Shown in pieces: positions 26,931 through 35,116 of a stretch of 64,000 nucleotides of DNA; position 1 is the first letter of the stretch; each line of letters opens with the position of its first letter. Source of the DNA: Anderseniella sp963700885 (GTDB lineage Bacteria > Pseudomonadota > Alphaproteobacteria > Rhizobiales > Aestuariivirgaceae); assembly GCA_963700885.1 (NCBI GenBank), contig CAVOZJ010000032.1, positions 248,001 through 312,000 on the forward strand, given 5' to 3'. Both the position numbers and the translations under genes were made by a program. The notes under the pieces are model-generated. The model had not been told where the DNA came from and searched no databases. It was given only the letters and a program-made list of their open reading frames with translations.

Positions 26931-27920
26931 TCATAGCATGGCCGGCACGACCCGGTCGGGCGGTTTGTGGCCGTCAACAAACGTCTTGATGTTGATGATG
27001 ACCTTTTCACCCATGTCAACGCGACCTTCAATGGTGGCCGATCCCATGTGCGGCATCAAGACCGCTTTGGGGTTTTTCAGCAGGCGCGGGTTCACGGCCG
27101 GTTCGTGCTCAAACACGTCAAGGCCAACACCGGCAAGTTCATCTTTCTCCAGCATCCGGGCCATGGCGTTTTCATCAATTACCTCGCCACGCGCGGTATT
27201 GACGATGATGGCAGTTGGCTTGAGCAGTTGCATGCGGCGTGCCGACAGGAGGTGGTAGGTGCCCGGGGTGTGCGGGCAGTTCACCGAGATGATGTCCATG
27301 CGCGCCAGCATCTGATCGAGGCTTTCCCAGTAGGTTGCTTCGAGTTCTTCCTCAATTGAAGCGTGAACCGGCTTGCGATTGTGATAATGGATCTGCAATC
27401 CGAATGCCTTTGCGCGCCGTGCCACCGCCTGACCAATGCGTCCCATGCCGATTATGCCAAGCCGCTTGCCGTAAATGCGCCGGCCGAGCATCCAGGTTGG
27501 TGACCAGCCTTGCCAGACCTCTTCATTGCCAATTGCGCCTGCACCCTCAATCACCCGCCGTGACACGGCAAGGATCAATGCGAGTGTCATGTCTGCAGTA
27601 TCTTCCGTCAGAACGCCTGGCGTGTTGGTCACGGTGATACCGCGATTTGTAGCTGTCTCGACATCGATGTTATCGACGCCTGTGCCGAAATTCGCAATCA
27701 GTTTCAGCTGGTCTCCTGCCTGCATGATAACCGCTTTGTCGATCCTGTCAGTTACAGTGGGCACCAGGACTTCAGCCGTTTTGACCGCCTCGATCAAATC
27801 ACTTTGGCTCATCGGCTGATCGGTTTCGTTCAGTGTTGTTGAAAACAGTTCTCGCATGCGTGTTTCAACAACATCCGGCAGCCTGCGGGTAACAATAACG
27901 GTTGGTTTGCGCGTTGGCAT
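26931..27920 (-). CDS. D-2-hydroxyacid dehydrogenase (glyoxylate/hydroxypyruvate reductase type)
   Basis: A 329-residue NAD(P)-dependent oxidoreductase of the D-isomer 2-hydroxyacid dehydrogenase family, most like glyoxylate or hydroxypyruvate reductases. The nucleotide-binding motif is LGIIGMGRIGQAVARRAKAF. The catalytic Arg lies in VNTARGEVIDE, the Glu in DVFEHEPAVNP and the His in LMPHMGSAT. I chose ATG 27920, 9 bases after an AGGAG site; the frame extends to a TTG at 27929 that directly abuts this site. It stands alone between pnp (convergent) and the SH3 gene (divergent). Substrate is inferred from family only. Confidence 0.88.
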   Translation of the reverse strand: MPTRKPTVIVTRRLPDVVETRMRELFSTTLNETDQPMSQSDLIEAVKTAEVLVPTVTDRIDKAVIMQAGDQLKLIANFGTGVDNIDVETATNRGITVTNTPGVLTEDTADMTLALILAVSRRVIEGAGAIGNEEVWQGWSPTWMLGRRIYGKRLGIIGMGRIGQAVARRAKAFGLQIHYHNRKPVHASIEEELEATYWESLDQMLARMDIISVNCPHTPGTYHLLSARRMQLLKPTAIIVNTARGEVIDENAMARMLEKDELAGVGLDVFEHEPAVNPRLLKNPKAVLMPHMGSATIEGRVDMGEKVIINIKTFVDGHKPPDRVVPAML

Positions 27921-28031
27921 CTGGGGCAACTCCTGGCGAAATCGTATAACAGGGCTTTACTGGCCGGTTTGCCAGCCCTTGCAAATCATTTGTCTATTCC
28001 TGTTTATGTTGCGTGAGCGCCCATGTAAACT

Positions 28032-28700
28032 GTGCTGGTTGAAGCAATCGGGTTTGAAGAGCATATTAATGATCATCAGCAGGCATTGTGCCTGGTTTGG
28101 GTAAGGTCGTTGGGACGATTGAGCATAGGAAGGATTTTGTTTGCTGCACTGGCATTTGCCGTGGCAGGCGGCATCGTATACGCCTTTACCGAGAGCCAGA
28201 ATCCGGCAACGCTGAGTACGGCAAATGCTGCGCAGGACAAAGAACCTGCTGCCAGTCCTGTAAATACCCAGACAGGGTTGCCGTTGCCTAGGTTTGTCAG
28301 CCTGAAGTCCGAACGCGTCAATGTACGCAGGGGACCATCGAATGAACACGGGGTTGCATGGGTGTTCACTCAGAAAAGCCTGCCAGTGGAAATTATTGCC
28401 GAGTTTGATCATTGGCGCCGCATTCGCGATAGTGAAGGCGCCGAGGGTTGGGTTTATCATTCATTGCTGGCAGGTAAGCGCACTGTAATTGCCGCACCGT
28501 GGTCCAGCAACAAGACCATGCAACTTCGTGCCACAGCCTCTGCGTCAGGCGAGCTTGTCGCACGAATTGGCTCCGGCGCGCTGGGCGAACTGGAATCCTG
28601 TGACGGCAAATGGTGCCTGGCAGCATTCAGTGGTTATGAAGGCTACGTTTCGCAGGAAACGCTTTTCGGTGTTTATCCGGGAGAGGTTTACGAAAAGTAA
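28032..28700 (+). CDS. Membrane-anchored or secreted protein with two bacterial SH3 domains
   Basis: The 222-residue frame has a hydrophobic segment near 35-52 (ILFAALAFAVAGGIVYAF), consistent with a signal peptide or membrane anchor. Two SH3-type domains follow: one at about 90-155 with RVNVRRGPSNEHGVAWVF and EGAEGWVYHSLL, the other at about 165-220. Such proteins are usually periplasmic and may bind cell-wall components. The start is uncertain: GTG 28032 gives a 30-residue cytoplasmic lead, and TTG codons at 28086 or later would give a more usual signal peptide. The role is unknown. It is convergent with irr. Confidence 0.8.
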   Translation: MLVEAIGFEEHINDHQQALCLVWVRSLGRLSIGRILFAALAFAVAGGIVYAFTESQNPATLSTANAAQDKEPAASPVNTQTGLPLPRFVSLKSERVNVRRGPSNEHGVAWVFTQKSLPVEIIAEFDHWRRIRDSEGAEGWVYHSLLAGKRTVIAAPWSSNKTMQLRATASASGELVARIGSGALGELESCDGKWCLAAFSGYEGYVSQETLFGVYPGEVYEK

Positions 28701-28854
28701 TCGGGAAAAAGCCCGGCCCTTCGGGTGGGTCATTGCAGCCCACGGGTGCGTTGCATTGCTTGCCCGATGCGACCAGTATCGCGCTGCACACCGCGCCTGC
28801 CCGAGTGAACCGCCATGATCCCATGACATGGATCGCTGTTTCTGGGATCCGGTA

Positions 28855-29265
28855 TCAATCGTTCTTTTCAAGGCGCACAATAATATCGATCCGGCCAATT
28901 CTCATACCGTCAGGTGGCATAGGCAAACCGTTTACTGTCAGCTGTTCGCCATCTATGTCTATCAGGCGGCCTTCATCTTCCAGGTAATAATGGCAGTGAT
29001 TCGAGGTGTTTGTATCAAAATAGGATTTGTGCCCCTCAACAGCCACCTCACGCAACAAACCGGCCTCTGTAAACTGGTTGAGCGTATTGTAAATCGTGGC
29101 GAGTGACACCGCGATACCGGCCCGGACGGTTTCAACATGCAACTGCTCGGCCGTAATATGCCGGTCTCCGCTGCCAAACAGCAGGGTGCCAAGTGACATA
29201 CGCTGACGCGTTGGCCGCATTCCGGCTTCACGCAGTTTTAGTTCGATGTTTGGAGTACTCGTCAT
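28855..29265 (-). CDS. irr: Iron response regulator Irr (Fur family)
   Basis: Irr is the alphaproteobacterial Fur-family regulator that responds to heme and controls iron uptake, heme and Fe-S genes. The 136 residues show the N-terminal winged helix (RPTRQRMSLGTLLFGSGDRHITAEQL and SLATIYNTLNQFTEAGLLREV) and the C-terminal metal/heme domain with NHCHYY. The cysteine heme regulatory motif of Bradyrhizobium Irr is absent, as in most rhizobia. I chose ATG 29265, which matches the family start; the open frame begins at 29364. It is divergent from fabA, a conserved arrangement in this order. Confidence 0.92.
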   Translation of the reverse strand: MTSTPNIELKLREAGMRPTRQRMSLGTLLFGSGDRHITAEQLHVETVRAGIAVSLATIYNTLNQFTEAGLLREVAVEGHKSYFDTNTSNHCHYYLEDEGRLIDIDGEQLTVNGLPMPPDGMRIGRIDIIVRLEKND

Positions 29266-29405
29266 GACAACACTTTGCTCGGGGGTATGGCCAACGACCA
29301 TGAAAAACACTTTCAGACGACTGTATAAACCTAACGGTGCCTGCATGCAATCGTGCGAAGACAACCCGGTGATGTCCGGTCGCCGGTAAGGCAGGAGGTT
29401 GGATC

Positions 29406-29507
29406 GAGCAACATGGGTTCACTTGAACCCGTAAAGCCGCTCCATCACTTCGGAAGCCATCAGGTGATGACTTCTGGTTGATTCAAGCAACAGATCATCC
29501 TGATCTA
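29406..29507 (+). repeat. Structured intergenic repeat, copy 2 (both stem-loops), between irr and fabA
   Basis: Stem-loop 1 pairs ATGGGTTCA (29413-29421) with TGAACCCGT (29424-29432). Compared with copy 1, C in the left arm has become G and G in the right arm has become C, so pairing is kept. An outer GAGC/GCTC pair is also present. Stem-loop 2 uses ATCAGG (29459-29464) and CCTGAT, with GGTTG and CAAC in the middle. The remainder of the 339-base irr-fabA gap, including the irr promoter side, shows nothing I can identify. Confidence 0.8.
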
Positions 29508-29604
29508 ATGCTTTCACAGAATGTATCGGTATGTTACGAAAACAACAGCATCAGGGGCAGTGCTGGTTGACTGCCTGCACGATCAATTCAGGGTTTGAGG
29601 GCAA

Positions 29605-30138
29605 ATGAGCGAACGCAAAGATCATTTTGGCTACGAGGAATTGCTGGCCTGTGGCAGGGGCGAACTGTTTGGACCCGGTAATGCGCAATTGCCACTGCCG
29701 CCAATGTTGATGTTTGATCGTGTTACTTCGATTACTGAAGATGGTGGATCAGCCGGTAAGGGCCAGATTGTGGCTGAGCTTGATGTTAAACCTGACCTTT
29801 GGTTCTTCCCATGCCACTTTCAGGGTGATCCCGTGATGCCGGGATGCCTGGGGCTCGATGCACTTTGGCAGTTGACGGGGTTTTTTCTGGGCTGGATGGG
29901 TGCCCCGGGCCGTGGCCGGGCCCTGGGTGTTGGCGAAGTCAAATTTACGGCGATGGTTACCCCTGAGGTTAGGAAAGTCGAGTACGTGGTGGATGTCCAG
30001 CGGCTCATTCTGCGCAAGTTGAACATGGCCATTGCCAATGGCGTATTGAAGGCCGATGGAGAGATTATCTACACCACTACCGAACTGCGTGTCGGGACTT
30101 TTGTGGATGCAAAGCCGGCTCAGGAGATGGGCTCATAA
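29605..30138 (+). CDS. fabA: 3-hydroxydecanoyl-ACP dehydratase/isomerase FabA
   Basis: FabA dehydrates 3-hydroxydecanoyl-ACP and isomerises the product, the branch point for unsaturated fatty acids in the cytosol. At 177 residues it has the normal length. The catalytic His71 lies in FFPCHFQGDPVMPG, and Asp85 in LGLDALWQL. ATG 29605 is preceded by GAGGG with 5-base spacing. fabB and fabI follow in the same direction, forming the standard irr-fabA-fabB-fabI cluster. Confidence 0.96.
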   Translation: MSERKDHFGYEELLACGRGELFGPGNAQLPLPPMLMFDRVTSITEDGGSAGKGQIVAELDVKPDLWFFPCHFQGDPVMPGCLGLDALWQLTGFFLGWMGAPGRGRALGVGEVKFTAMVTPEVRKVEYVVDVQRLILRKLNMAIANGVLKADGEIIYTTTELRVGTFVDAKPAQEMGS

Positions 30139-30317
30139 ACGGGGTCAGGATGGCGTTGAAACCGCAAGAACATGCAAGGATAAACTCGTCGGGCAGGTTG
30201 GTGACCCGTTCAGGCGCCGTGCCGCGGCAAAATAATTCGTACCATGATGATCCAGTTCATGAGTTGGTGACCTGGTCCAGCGTGGCAGGGCGGACGGAGA
30301 AAGGCGAATAGGGCAGC

Positions 30318-31535
30318 ATGAGACGTGTGGTAGTCACCGGTATCGGTATAGTATCCAGCATTGGCAGCAATGTGCAGGAGGTTAATGCCTCCCTGCGTGA
30401 AGCAAAGCCGGGAATTGTTAGAGCCGAAGATTATGTCCGGCTGGGCTTTCGATGCCAGGTGCACGGTGCACCGACAATCGATCTTGCTGCATCCATTGAC
30501 CGACGGGTTCGCCGCTTCATGGGGGACGGCGCTGCCTGGAACTGGATTGCCATGCAGCAGGCGATTACCGATGCAGGACTTGACGAAGGCGATGTCAGGA
30601 ACGAGCGCACCGGCGTGATCATGGGATCAGGCGGGCCGTCTACCCGCACTATCGTTGCCTCGGCAGACACCACGCGCGAAAAGGGACCGAAAAGGGTTGG
30701 TCCATTCGCCGTGCCGGCAGCCATGTCGTCGACCAATTCGGCGACACTGGCTGTTCCATTTGGCATCAAGGGAGTCAATTACTCGATTTCGTCTGCCTGC
30801 GCCACATCAACGCATTGCATTGGCAATGCGGCAGAACTCATCCAGTGGGGCAAACAGGACGTGATGTTCGCCGGTGGCGGCGAGGAGCTTGACTGGACCT
30901 TGTCTGTGCTGTTCGACGCCATGGGTGCCATGTCCTCCGACTTCAACGACACGCCTTCGAAAGCATCAAGGGCCTACGACAAGGACCGTGACGGATTCAT
31001 CATTGCAGGCGGTGGCGGAACGGTTGTTCTGGAAGAGCTCGAACATGCAAAGGCGCGTGGGGCCAAAATTTACTGTGAACTGGTGGGCTATGGTGCGACA
31101 TCAGATGGATATGACATGGTGCAACCCTCCGGCGAAGGAGCGGCGCGCTGCATGCGCCTGGCCATGTCCACCGTTAACGAGAAGGTCGACTATATCAATC
31201 CCCACGCCACATCAACACCGATCGGCGACTTGCGGGAGATCGAGGCCATACGCGAGGTGTTCGGCAATGATATTCCACCGATCTCGGCCACAAAATCCCT
31301 GACAGGTCATTCGCTGGGCGCGGCCGGCGTGCAGGAAGCAATTTATTCGATCTTGATGATGCAGAACGGTTACATATGCGAAAGCGCCAATATCGAGGAG
31401 TTGGACCCGGAATTTGCCGACATTCCGGTGGTTCGAAACAGGCAGGATGACGTGAGTATAGATGTTGTCCTGTCCAACAGTTTCGGTTTCGGTGGGACCA
31501 ACGGTACACTGGTTTTCCAGCGTTATAACGGCTAG
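30318..31535 (+). CDS. fabB: 3-oxoacyl-ACP synthase I FabB
   Basis: FabB elongates unsaturated acyl-ACP and works with FabA. The 405-residue protein shows the condensing-enzyme active site: Cys in ISSACATSTHCIGNA (near residue 161), His in INPHATSTPIGD (near 297) and His in SLTGHSLGAAGVQEA. The C-terminal FGFGGTNGTL motif is intact. ATG 30318 fits the family start. It is 179 bases after fabA; that gap holds no recognisable element. Confidence 0.96.
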   Translation: MRRVVVTGIGIVSSIGSNVQEVNASLREAKPGIVRAEDYVRLGFRCQVHGAPTIDLAASIDRRVRRFMGDGAAWNWIAMQQAITDAGLDEGDVRNERTGVIMGSGGPSTRTIVASADTTREKGPKRVGPFAVPAAMSSTNSATLAVPFGIKGVNYSISSACATSTHCIGNAAELIQWGKQDVMFAGGGEELDWTLSVLFDAMGAMSSDFNDTPSKASRAYDKDRDGFIIAGGGGTVVLEELEHAKARGAKIYCELVGYGATSDGYDMVQPSGEGAARCMRLAMSTVNEKVDYINPHATSTPIGDLREIEAIREVFGNDIPPISATKSLTGHSLGAAGVQEAIYSILMMQNGYICESANIEELDPEFADIPVVRNRQDDVSIDVVLSNSFGFGGTNGTLVFQRYNG

Positions 31536-31636
31536 GGCAACCGGGGCTCACGTGAATCCATAAACTTGCTCTTTCACTTTGAATGCGATCAGGCTAATGA
31601 CTTCCGGTTGATTCAGCCAAAGGTCATCCTGATCTG
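31536..31636 (+). repeat. Structured intergenic repeat, copy 3 (both stem-loops), between fabB and fabI
   Basis: The element starts right after the fabB stop codon. Stem-loop 1 is weaker here, centred on CTCACGTGAAT, with outer GCAA/TTGC pairing. The CACTTT-GAA-GCGATCAGG tract shared with copy 1 follows. Stem-loop 2 pairs GATCAGG (31587-31593) with CCTGATC, with GGTTGATTCA between, almost as in copy 2. It precedes fabI in the same orientation in which copy 2 precedes fabA. Confidence 0.75.
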
Positions 31637-31723
31637 GGGAATACCACGTTTTTTATGACCCGCTGCCAGTCCGGTTACACTGTGGTCTCTGGTACCGCAT
31701 CAGGGATGATTTCAGGAAACAGA

Positions 31724-32539
31724 ATGATTGAAGTTAAAAGTGATCTGATGAAAAGTCGCCGCGGCCTTGTCATGGGAGTGGCAAACGATCACTCAATTGC
31801 ATGGGGTATAGCCAGGTCATTGCGCGAGCATGGTGCAGAACTGGCTTTTACCTATCAAGGTGACGCGTTCGGCAAACGAGTTGCGCCACTTGCTGAAAAA
31901 GCAGGTTCATCGCTGGTTATGCCATGTGATGTCGAAGACATTGCAACGGTTGATGCGGTTTTTGACAAATTGAAGGAGGAGTGGGGCTCCCTGGATTTTG
32001 TGGTTCACGCCATCGCCTATTCGGACAGGAACGAACTCAGCGGGCTTTATGCCGATACCACCCGGGAGAATTTCTCCCGCACGATGATCGTCTCGTGTTT
32101 TTCGTTCACCGAAGTTGCCCGGCGTGCGGCGGCCATGATGCAGGAAGGCAGTGCGATGGTCACACTGACCTATGGCGGTGCCACGCGTGTGATGCCGAAC
32201 TACAATGTCATGGGAGTGGCCAAGGCTGCCCTGGAGGCATCGGTACGTTATCTGGCATCGGATTATGGCCCGAGGGGTATTCGGGTAAACGCTATTTCCG
32301 CGGGCCCGATGCGTACTCTTGCTGGTGCCGGCATTGCCGATGCCAGGGCCATGTTCTCGTTCCAGCGTCAGCATTCGCCTTTGCGGCGGCCGGTCAGTCT
32401 GGATGAAGTCGGTGGTGCGGGGTTATACCTGCTGTCACCCTTGTCCGGAGGCGTAACCGGAGAGGTGCATTTTGTGGATTCCGGTTACAATATCATTTCC
32501 ACACCACGCCCTGAGGATCTGGTCGCCGGATCAGAGTAA
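31724..32539 (+). CDS. fabI: Enoyl-ACP reductase FabI (NADH)
   Basis: FabI catalyses the last reduction step of each fatty acid elongation cycle and is the triclosan target. The 271-residue short-chain dehydrogenase has the family start (RRGLVMGVANDHSIAWGIA). The catalytic Tyr and Lys are in the Y-x6-K arrangement in YNVMGVAKAALE, and the GPMRTLAGAGI substrate loop is present. ATG 31724 has AGGA 6 bases upstream. The open frame begins at 31655 within the preceding leader. Confidence 0.95.
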   Translation: MIEVKSDLMKSRRGLVMGVANDHSIAWGIARSLREHGAELAFTYQGDAFGKRVAPLAEKAGSSLVMPCDVEDIATVDAVFDKLKEEWGSLDFVVHAIAYSDRNELSGLYADTTRENFSRTMIVSCFSFTEVARRAAAMMQEGSAMVTLTYGGATRVMPNYNVMGVAKAALEASVRYLASDYGPRGIRVNAISAGPMRTLAGAGIADARAMFSFQRQHSPLRRPVSLDEVGGAGLYLLSPLSGGVTGEVHFVDSGYNIISTPRPEDLVAGSE

Positions 32540-32585
32540 TTTCAGACACAGCGCTGCAAGGCGTATCCTGCTTGTCGGAATTGCG

Positions 32586-33395
32586 TTATGTATATGCTGA
32601 CAGGTCGGTAATGGTTGGCGAAGTGCCATTGAGCGGATTGTCGGGGTTCCAGGCCAGTTTCGTGACCAGGAAGCGCGCCGACAGCGCATCGTACATCACC
32701 ATGCGCCCTGCAAGACTATCGCCTATTTCAGCAATCTCCTTTATCACCTCCATCGCCTGCATGGAGCCGATGACGCCGGTTAGCGCACCCAGAATACCGG
32801 CTTCCTCGCAAGACGCAATCATGCCGTCAGGCGGGATGTCTGAATGCAGGCAACGATAGCTTGGATAGGGAGTGCCGTCTGGCTGTTTGAGGTGTGGCTT
32901 GAAAGTTGAAAGCTGTCCGTCAAACTGGCCGACAGCAGCAGAAACCAGGATCTTGCCAGAAAGGTAACAGGCGTCGGACACCAGAAATCGTGTGACGAAA
33001 TTGTCGCAACCGTCGGCAACGATGTCATATCCCGACATGATCTCCATCGCATTGGAGGCATCCATTCGCGTCTGATGAGTGACAACAGCCACTTCCGGGT
33101 TGAGCTCATGTATGCGTGCCGAGGCACTTTCCGTCTTGGCGGTTTTTTCCATTGCACCCCTGGTGGAATGAATGATCTGCCGGTGCAGATTGGAAAGGTT
33201 TACACAATCGTGATCCACCACGCCGATGGTCCCGACACCGGCTGCGGCCAGATACAGCAGCAAGGGGGCGCCCAGTCCACCGGCACCGACCACCAGCACT
33301 TTTGCCGCCTTCAGTTGCTGCTGTCCTGGCCCGCCCAGTTCGCGCAGCACAATGTGCCGGGCATATCTTTCGATCTCATCATCGCTCAATGCCAT
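32586..33395 (-). CDS. MoeB/ThiF-type adenylyltransferase (HesA/MoeB/ThiF family)
   Basis: These E1-like enzymes adenylate the C-terminal glycine of small sulfur carriers such as MoaD or ThiS. The 269 residues contain the ATP loop VLVVGAGGLGAPLLLYLAAAG near 33-53, the HRQIIHSTRGAMEKTA segment and the conserved DNFVTRFLVSDAC. A cysteine occurs in SYRCLHSDIPP, but the paired CxxC zinc ligands of E. coli MoeB are not evident, so the form is likely zinc-free. It is the last gene of the ubiE-ubiB-coaBC-dut minus-strand group, starting 2 bases after the dut stop. Which sulfur carrier it serves is not shown. Confidence 0.88.
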   Translation of the reverse strand: MALSDDEIERYARHIVLRELGGPGQQQLKAAKVLVVGAGGLGAPLLLYLAAAGVGTIGVVDHDCVNLSNLHRQIIHSTRGAMEKTAKTESASARIHELNPEVAVVTHQTRMDASNAMEIMSGYDIVADGCDNFVTRFLVSDACYLSGKILVSAAVGQFDGQLSTFKPHLKQPDGTPYPSYRCLHSDIPPDGMIASCEEAGILGALTGVIGSMQAMEVIKEIAEIGDSLAGRMVMYDALSARFLVTKLAWNPDNPLNGTSPTITDLSAYT

Positions 33396-33397
33396 GA

Positions 33398-33859
33398 TCA
33401 GTTTTTTCCTGTTGAACCGAAGCCGCCCGCGCCCCTGTCAGTTTCATCCAGACCATCAACCTGCATCATGTCTGCCTGCACGACCGGCGCGATCACCATC
33501 TGCGCAATCCGATCACCGCGATTGATGGTGAAGGCCTCATCGCCAAGATTGATCAGGATCACCTTGATCTCGCCGCGATAGTCGGCGTCAATGGTACCGG
33601 GTGTGTTAAGACAAGTGATGCCGTGCCGGATCGCGAGACCGGAGCGAGGCCTTATTTGTGCTTCAAATCCAGGCGGCAACGCCAGCACAATGCCGGTTTC
33701 AATCAGGCTGCGTGATCCTGCTTCAAGGACAACCGGTTTGTCGGCAGGGACAGCTGCGCGTATGTCCATGCCGGCGGCCTGTGTGGTCGCATAGGCAGGC
33801 GGCTGCAGTCCGGTACCATGTGGTAACCAGCGCAGTCTTATTATTGGTGCGGCACTCAT
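33398..33859 (-). CDS. dut: dUTP diphosphatase
   Basis: Dut hydrolyses dUTP to keep uracil out of DNA and to supply dUMP for thymidylate. The 153-residue protein has all five motifs of the trimeric family, including AAGMDIRA, RPRSGLAIRHGI, GTIDADYRGEI, RGDRIAQMV and the C-terminal RGAGGFGSTGK arm. Its ATG overlaps the TGA of coaBC as ATGA, so translation is coupled. The coaBC-dut pair is common in proteobacteria. Confidence 0.96.
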   Translation of the reverse strand: MSAAPIIRLRWLPHGTGLQPPAYATTQAAGMDIRAAVPADKPVVLEAGSRSLIETGIVLALPPGFEAQIRPRSGLAIRHGITCLNTPGTIDADYRGEIKVILINLGDEAFTINRGDRIAQMVIAPVVQADMMQVDGLDETDRGAGGFGSTGKN

Positions 33860-35103
33860 TGATTTTTCGCGAGCATGACTGAAAAGCGCTCCATCAGGCG
33901 CACCGCTACATCCTGTTTGGACATTTTTTCCCAGTCTTCGACATTGTCCGGACCGACCAGGTGCACGGTATTGTCGCGGCCTCCCATCACGCCGGCCTCG
34001 TCGCTTACGTCATTGGCGACAATGATATCGGCATTCTTGGCCTTGAGTTTCCTGCGCGCATTCTCAACAACATTCTCGGTTTCCGCTGCAAAGCCAACCA
34101 CCAGCGCGGGCCGGTGGTTTTTCAGGTGGCCGACCGATTTCAGTATGTCGGGGTTTTCTGCCAGCTTCAAAGTGGGTGGTTTGCCGCTGCCATCCTTCTT
34201 CATTTTTTGCAGTGCGTTGTCTTCTGTCCGCCAGTCTGCCACCGCCGCACAGAAAATGGCCATGTCACACGGCAACTCGCCCTGCACGGCTTTCAGCATC
34301 TCGCGCGCTGTTGCAACGTTGATCAACTCGACGCCCTGAGGAATTGGCAGTTCGACGGGGCCTGAAACCAGTGCAACTTCCGCGCCCAGCGCGATTGCGG
34401 CTTCGGCCAGTGCATATCCCTGTCTTCCGGATGATTTGTTGGCTATGTAGCGCACCGGATCGATCGGTTCGTGGGTGGGACCAGCGGTGATCAGTACCTT
34501 GCGTCCGGCCAAAGGTCCGGTTTGGCCGACGTTGGCAGGGAGCACAGCGGAACGGCTTTTCTCACCATAGAATTTTTCGACGGCTGCAAAAATATCAGCC
34601 GCTTCGCTCATCCTGCCCGGACCGTACTCGCCACATGCCATATCACCATCGTCGGGACCGCTTACCAGCACGCCGTCGCCCCTGAGAGTTGCCAGATTGC
34701 GCTGGGTCGCAGGATGCTGCCACATGCGCACATTCATGGCCGGTGCAAGCAATACCGGTTTGTCCGTCGCCAGAAGAGCGGTGGTAGCCAGATCGTCAGC
34801 CTGACCAGCCGCCATTTTTGCCATCAGGTCAGCGGTTGCCGGAGCAACTACTACAAGATCGGCAATGCGGGATAACTGGATGTGTCCCATTTCTGCTTCA
34901 TCGGTCAGGTCGAACAAATGTGTATAGGCTTTTTCACCTGCCAGGCCGCTAACCGAAAGCGGGGTTACAAACTGTTCTCCCGCCCTGGTCAGAATGGGTG
35001 TGACCGCAATACCGGTCTTCTTGCAAAGCCGGATCAGCTCAAGCGTTTTGTAGGCAGCAATGCCGCCGCCAATTATCAGGAGAATGCGTTTCTGGTCAGC
35101 CAT
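33856..35103 (-). CDS. coaBC: Bifunctional phosphopantothenoylcysteine decarboxylase / phosphopantothenate-cysteine ligase CoaBC
   Basis: CoaBC carries out two successive steps of coenzyme A synthesis. The 415 residues comprise an N-terminal flavoprotein decarboxylase domain (KRILLIIGGGIAAYKTLEL, with the His of AYTHLFDLT and MNVRMWQHPATQ) and a C-terminal ligase domain starting around residue 195 (RKVLITAGPTHEPIDPVRYI, AAVADWR). I use ATG 35103, 9 bases after AAGG; the open frame runs back to 35298 into ubiB. The stop overlaps the dut start by ATGA. Confidence 0.95.
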   Translation of the reverse strand: MADQKRILLIIGGGIAAYKTLELIRLCKKTGIAVTPILTRAGEQFVTPLSVSGLAGEKAYTHLFDLTDEAEMGHIQLSRIADLVVVAPATADLMAKMAAGQADDLATTALLATDKPVLLAPAMNVRMWQHPATQRNLATLRGDGVLVSGPDDGDMACGEYGPGRMSEAADIFAAVEKFYGEKSRSAVLPANVGQTGPLAGRKVLITAGPTHEPIDPVRYIANKSSGRQGYALAEAAIALGAEVALVSGPVELPIPQGVELINVATAREMLKAVQGELPCDMAIFCAAVADWRTEDNALQKMKKDGSGKPPTLKLAENPDILKSVGHLKNHRPALVVGFAAETENVVENARRKLKAKNADIIVANDVSDEAGVMGGRDNTVHLVGPDNVEDWEKMSKQDVAVRLMERFSVMLAKNQ

Positions 35104-35116
35104 GATCTCAACCTTA

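Noticed and set aside
28816..28853. GATCCCA/TGGGATC hairpin between the SH3 gene and irr as a shared terminator
   Set aside because: The stem is 7 bases with a loop of about 19 and lacks a T run on either side.
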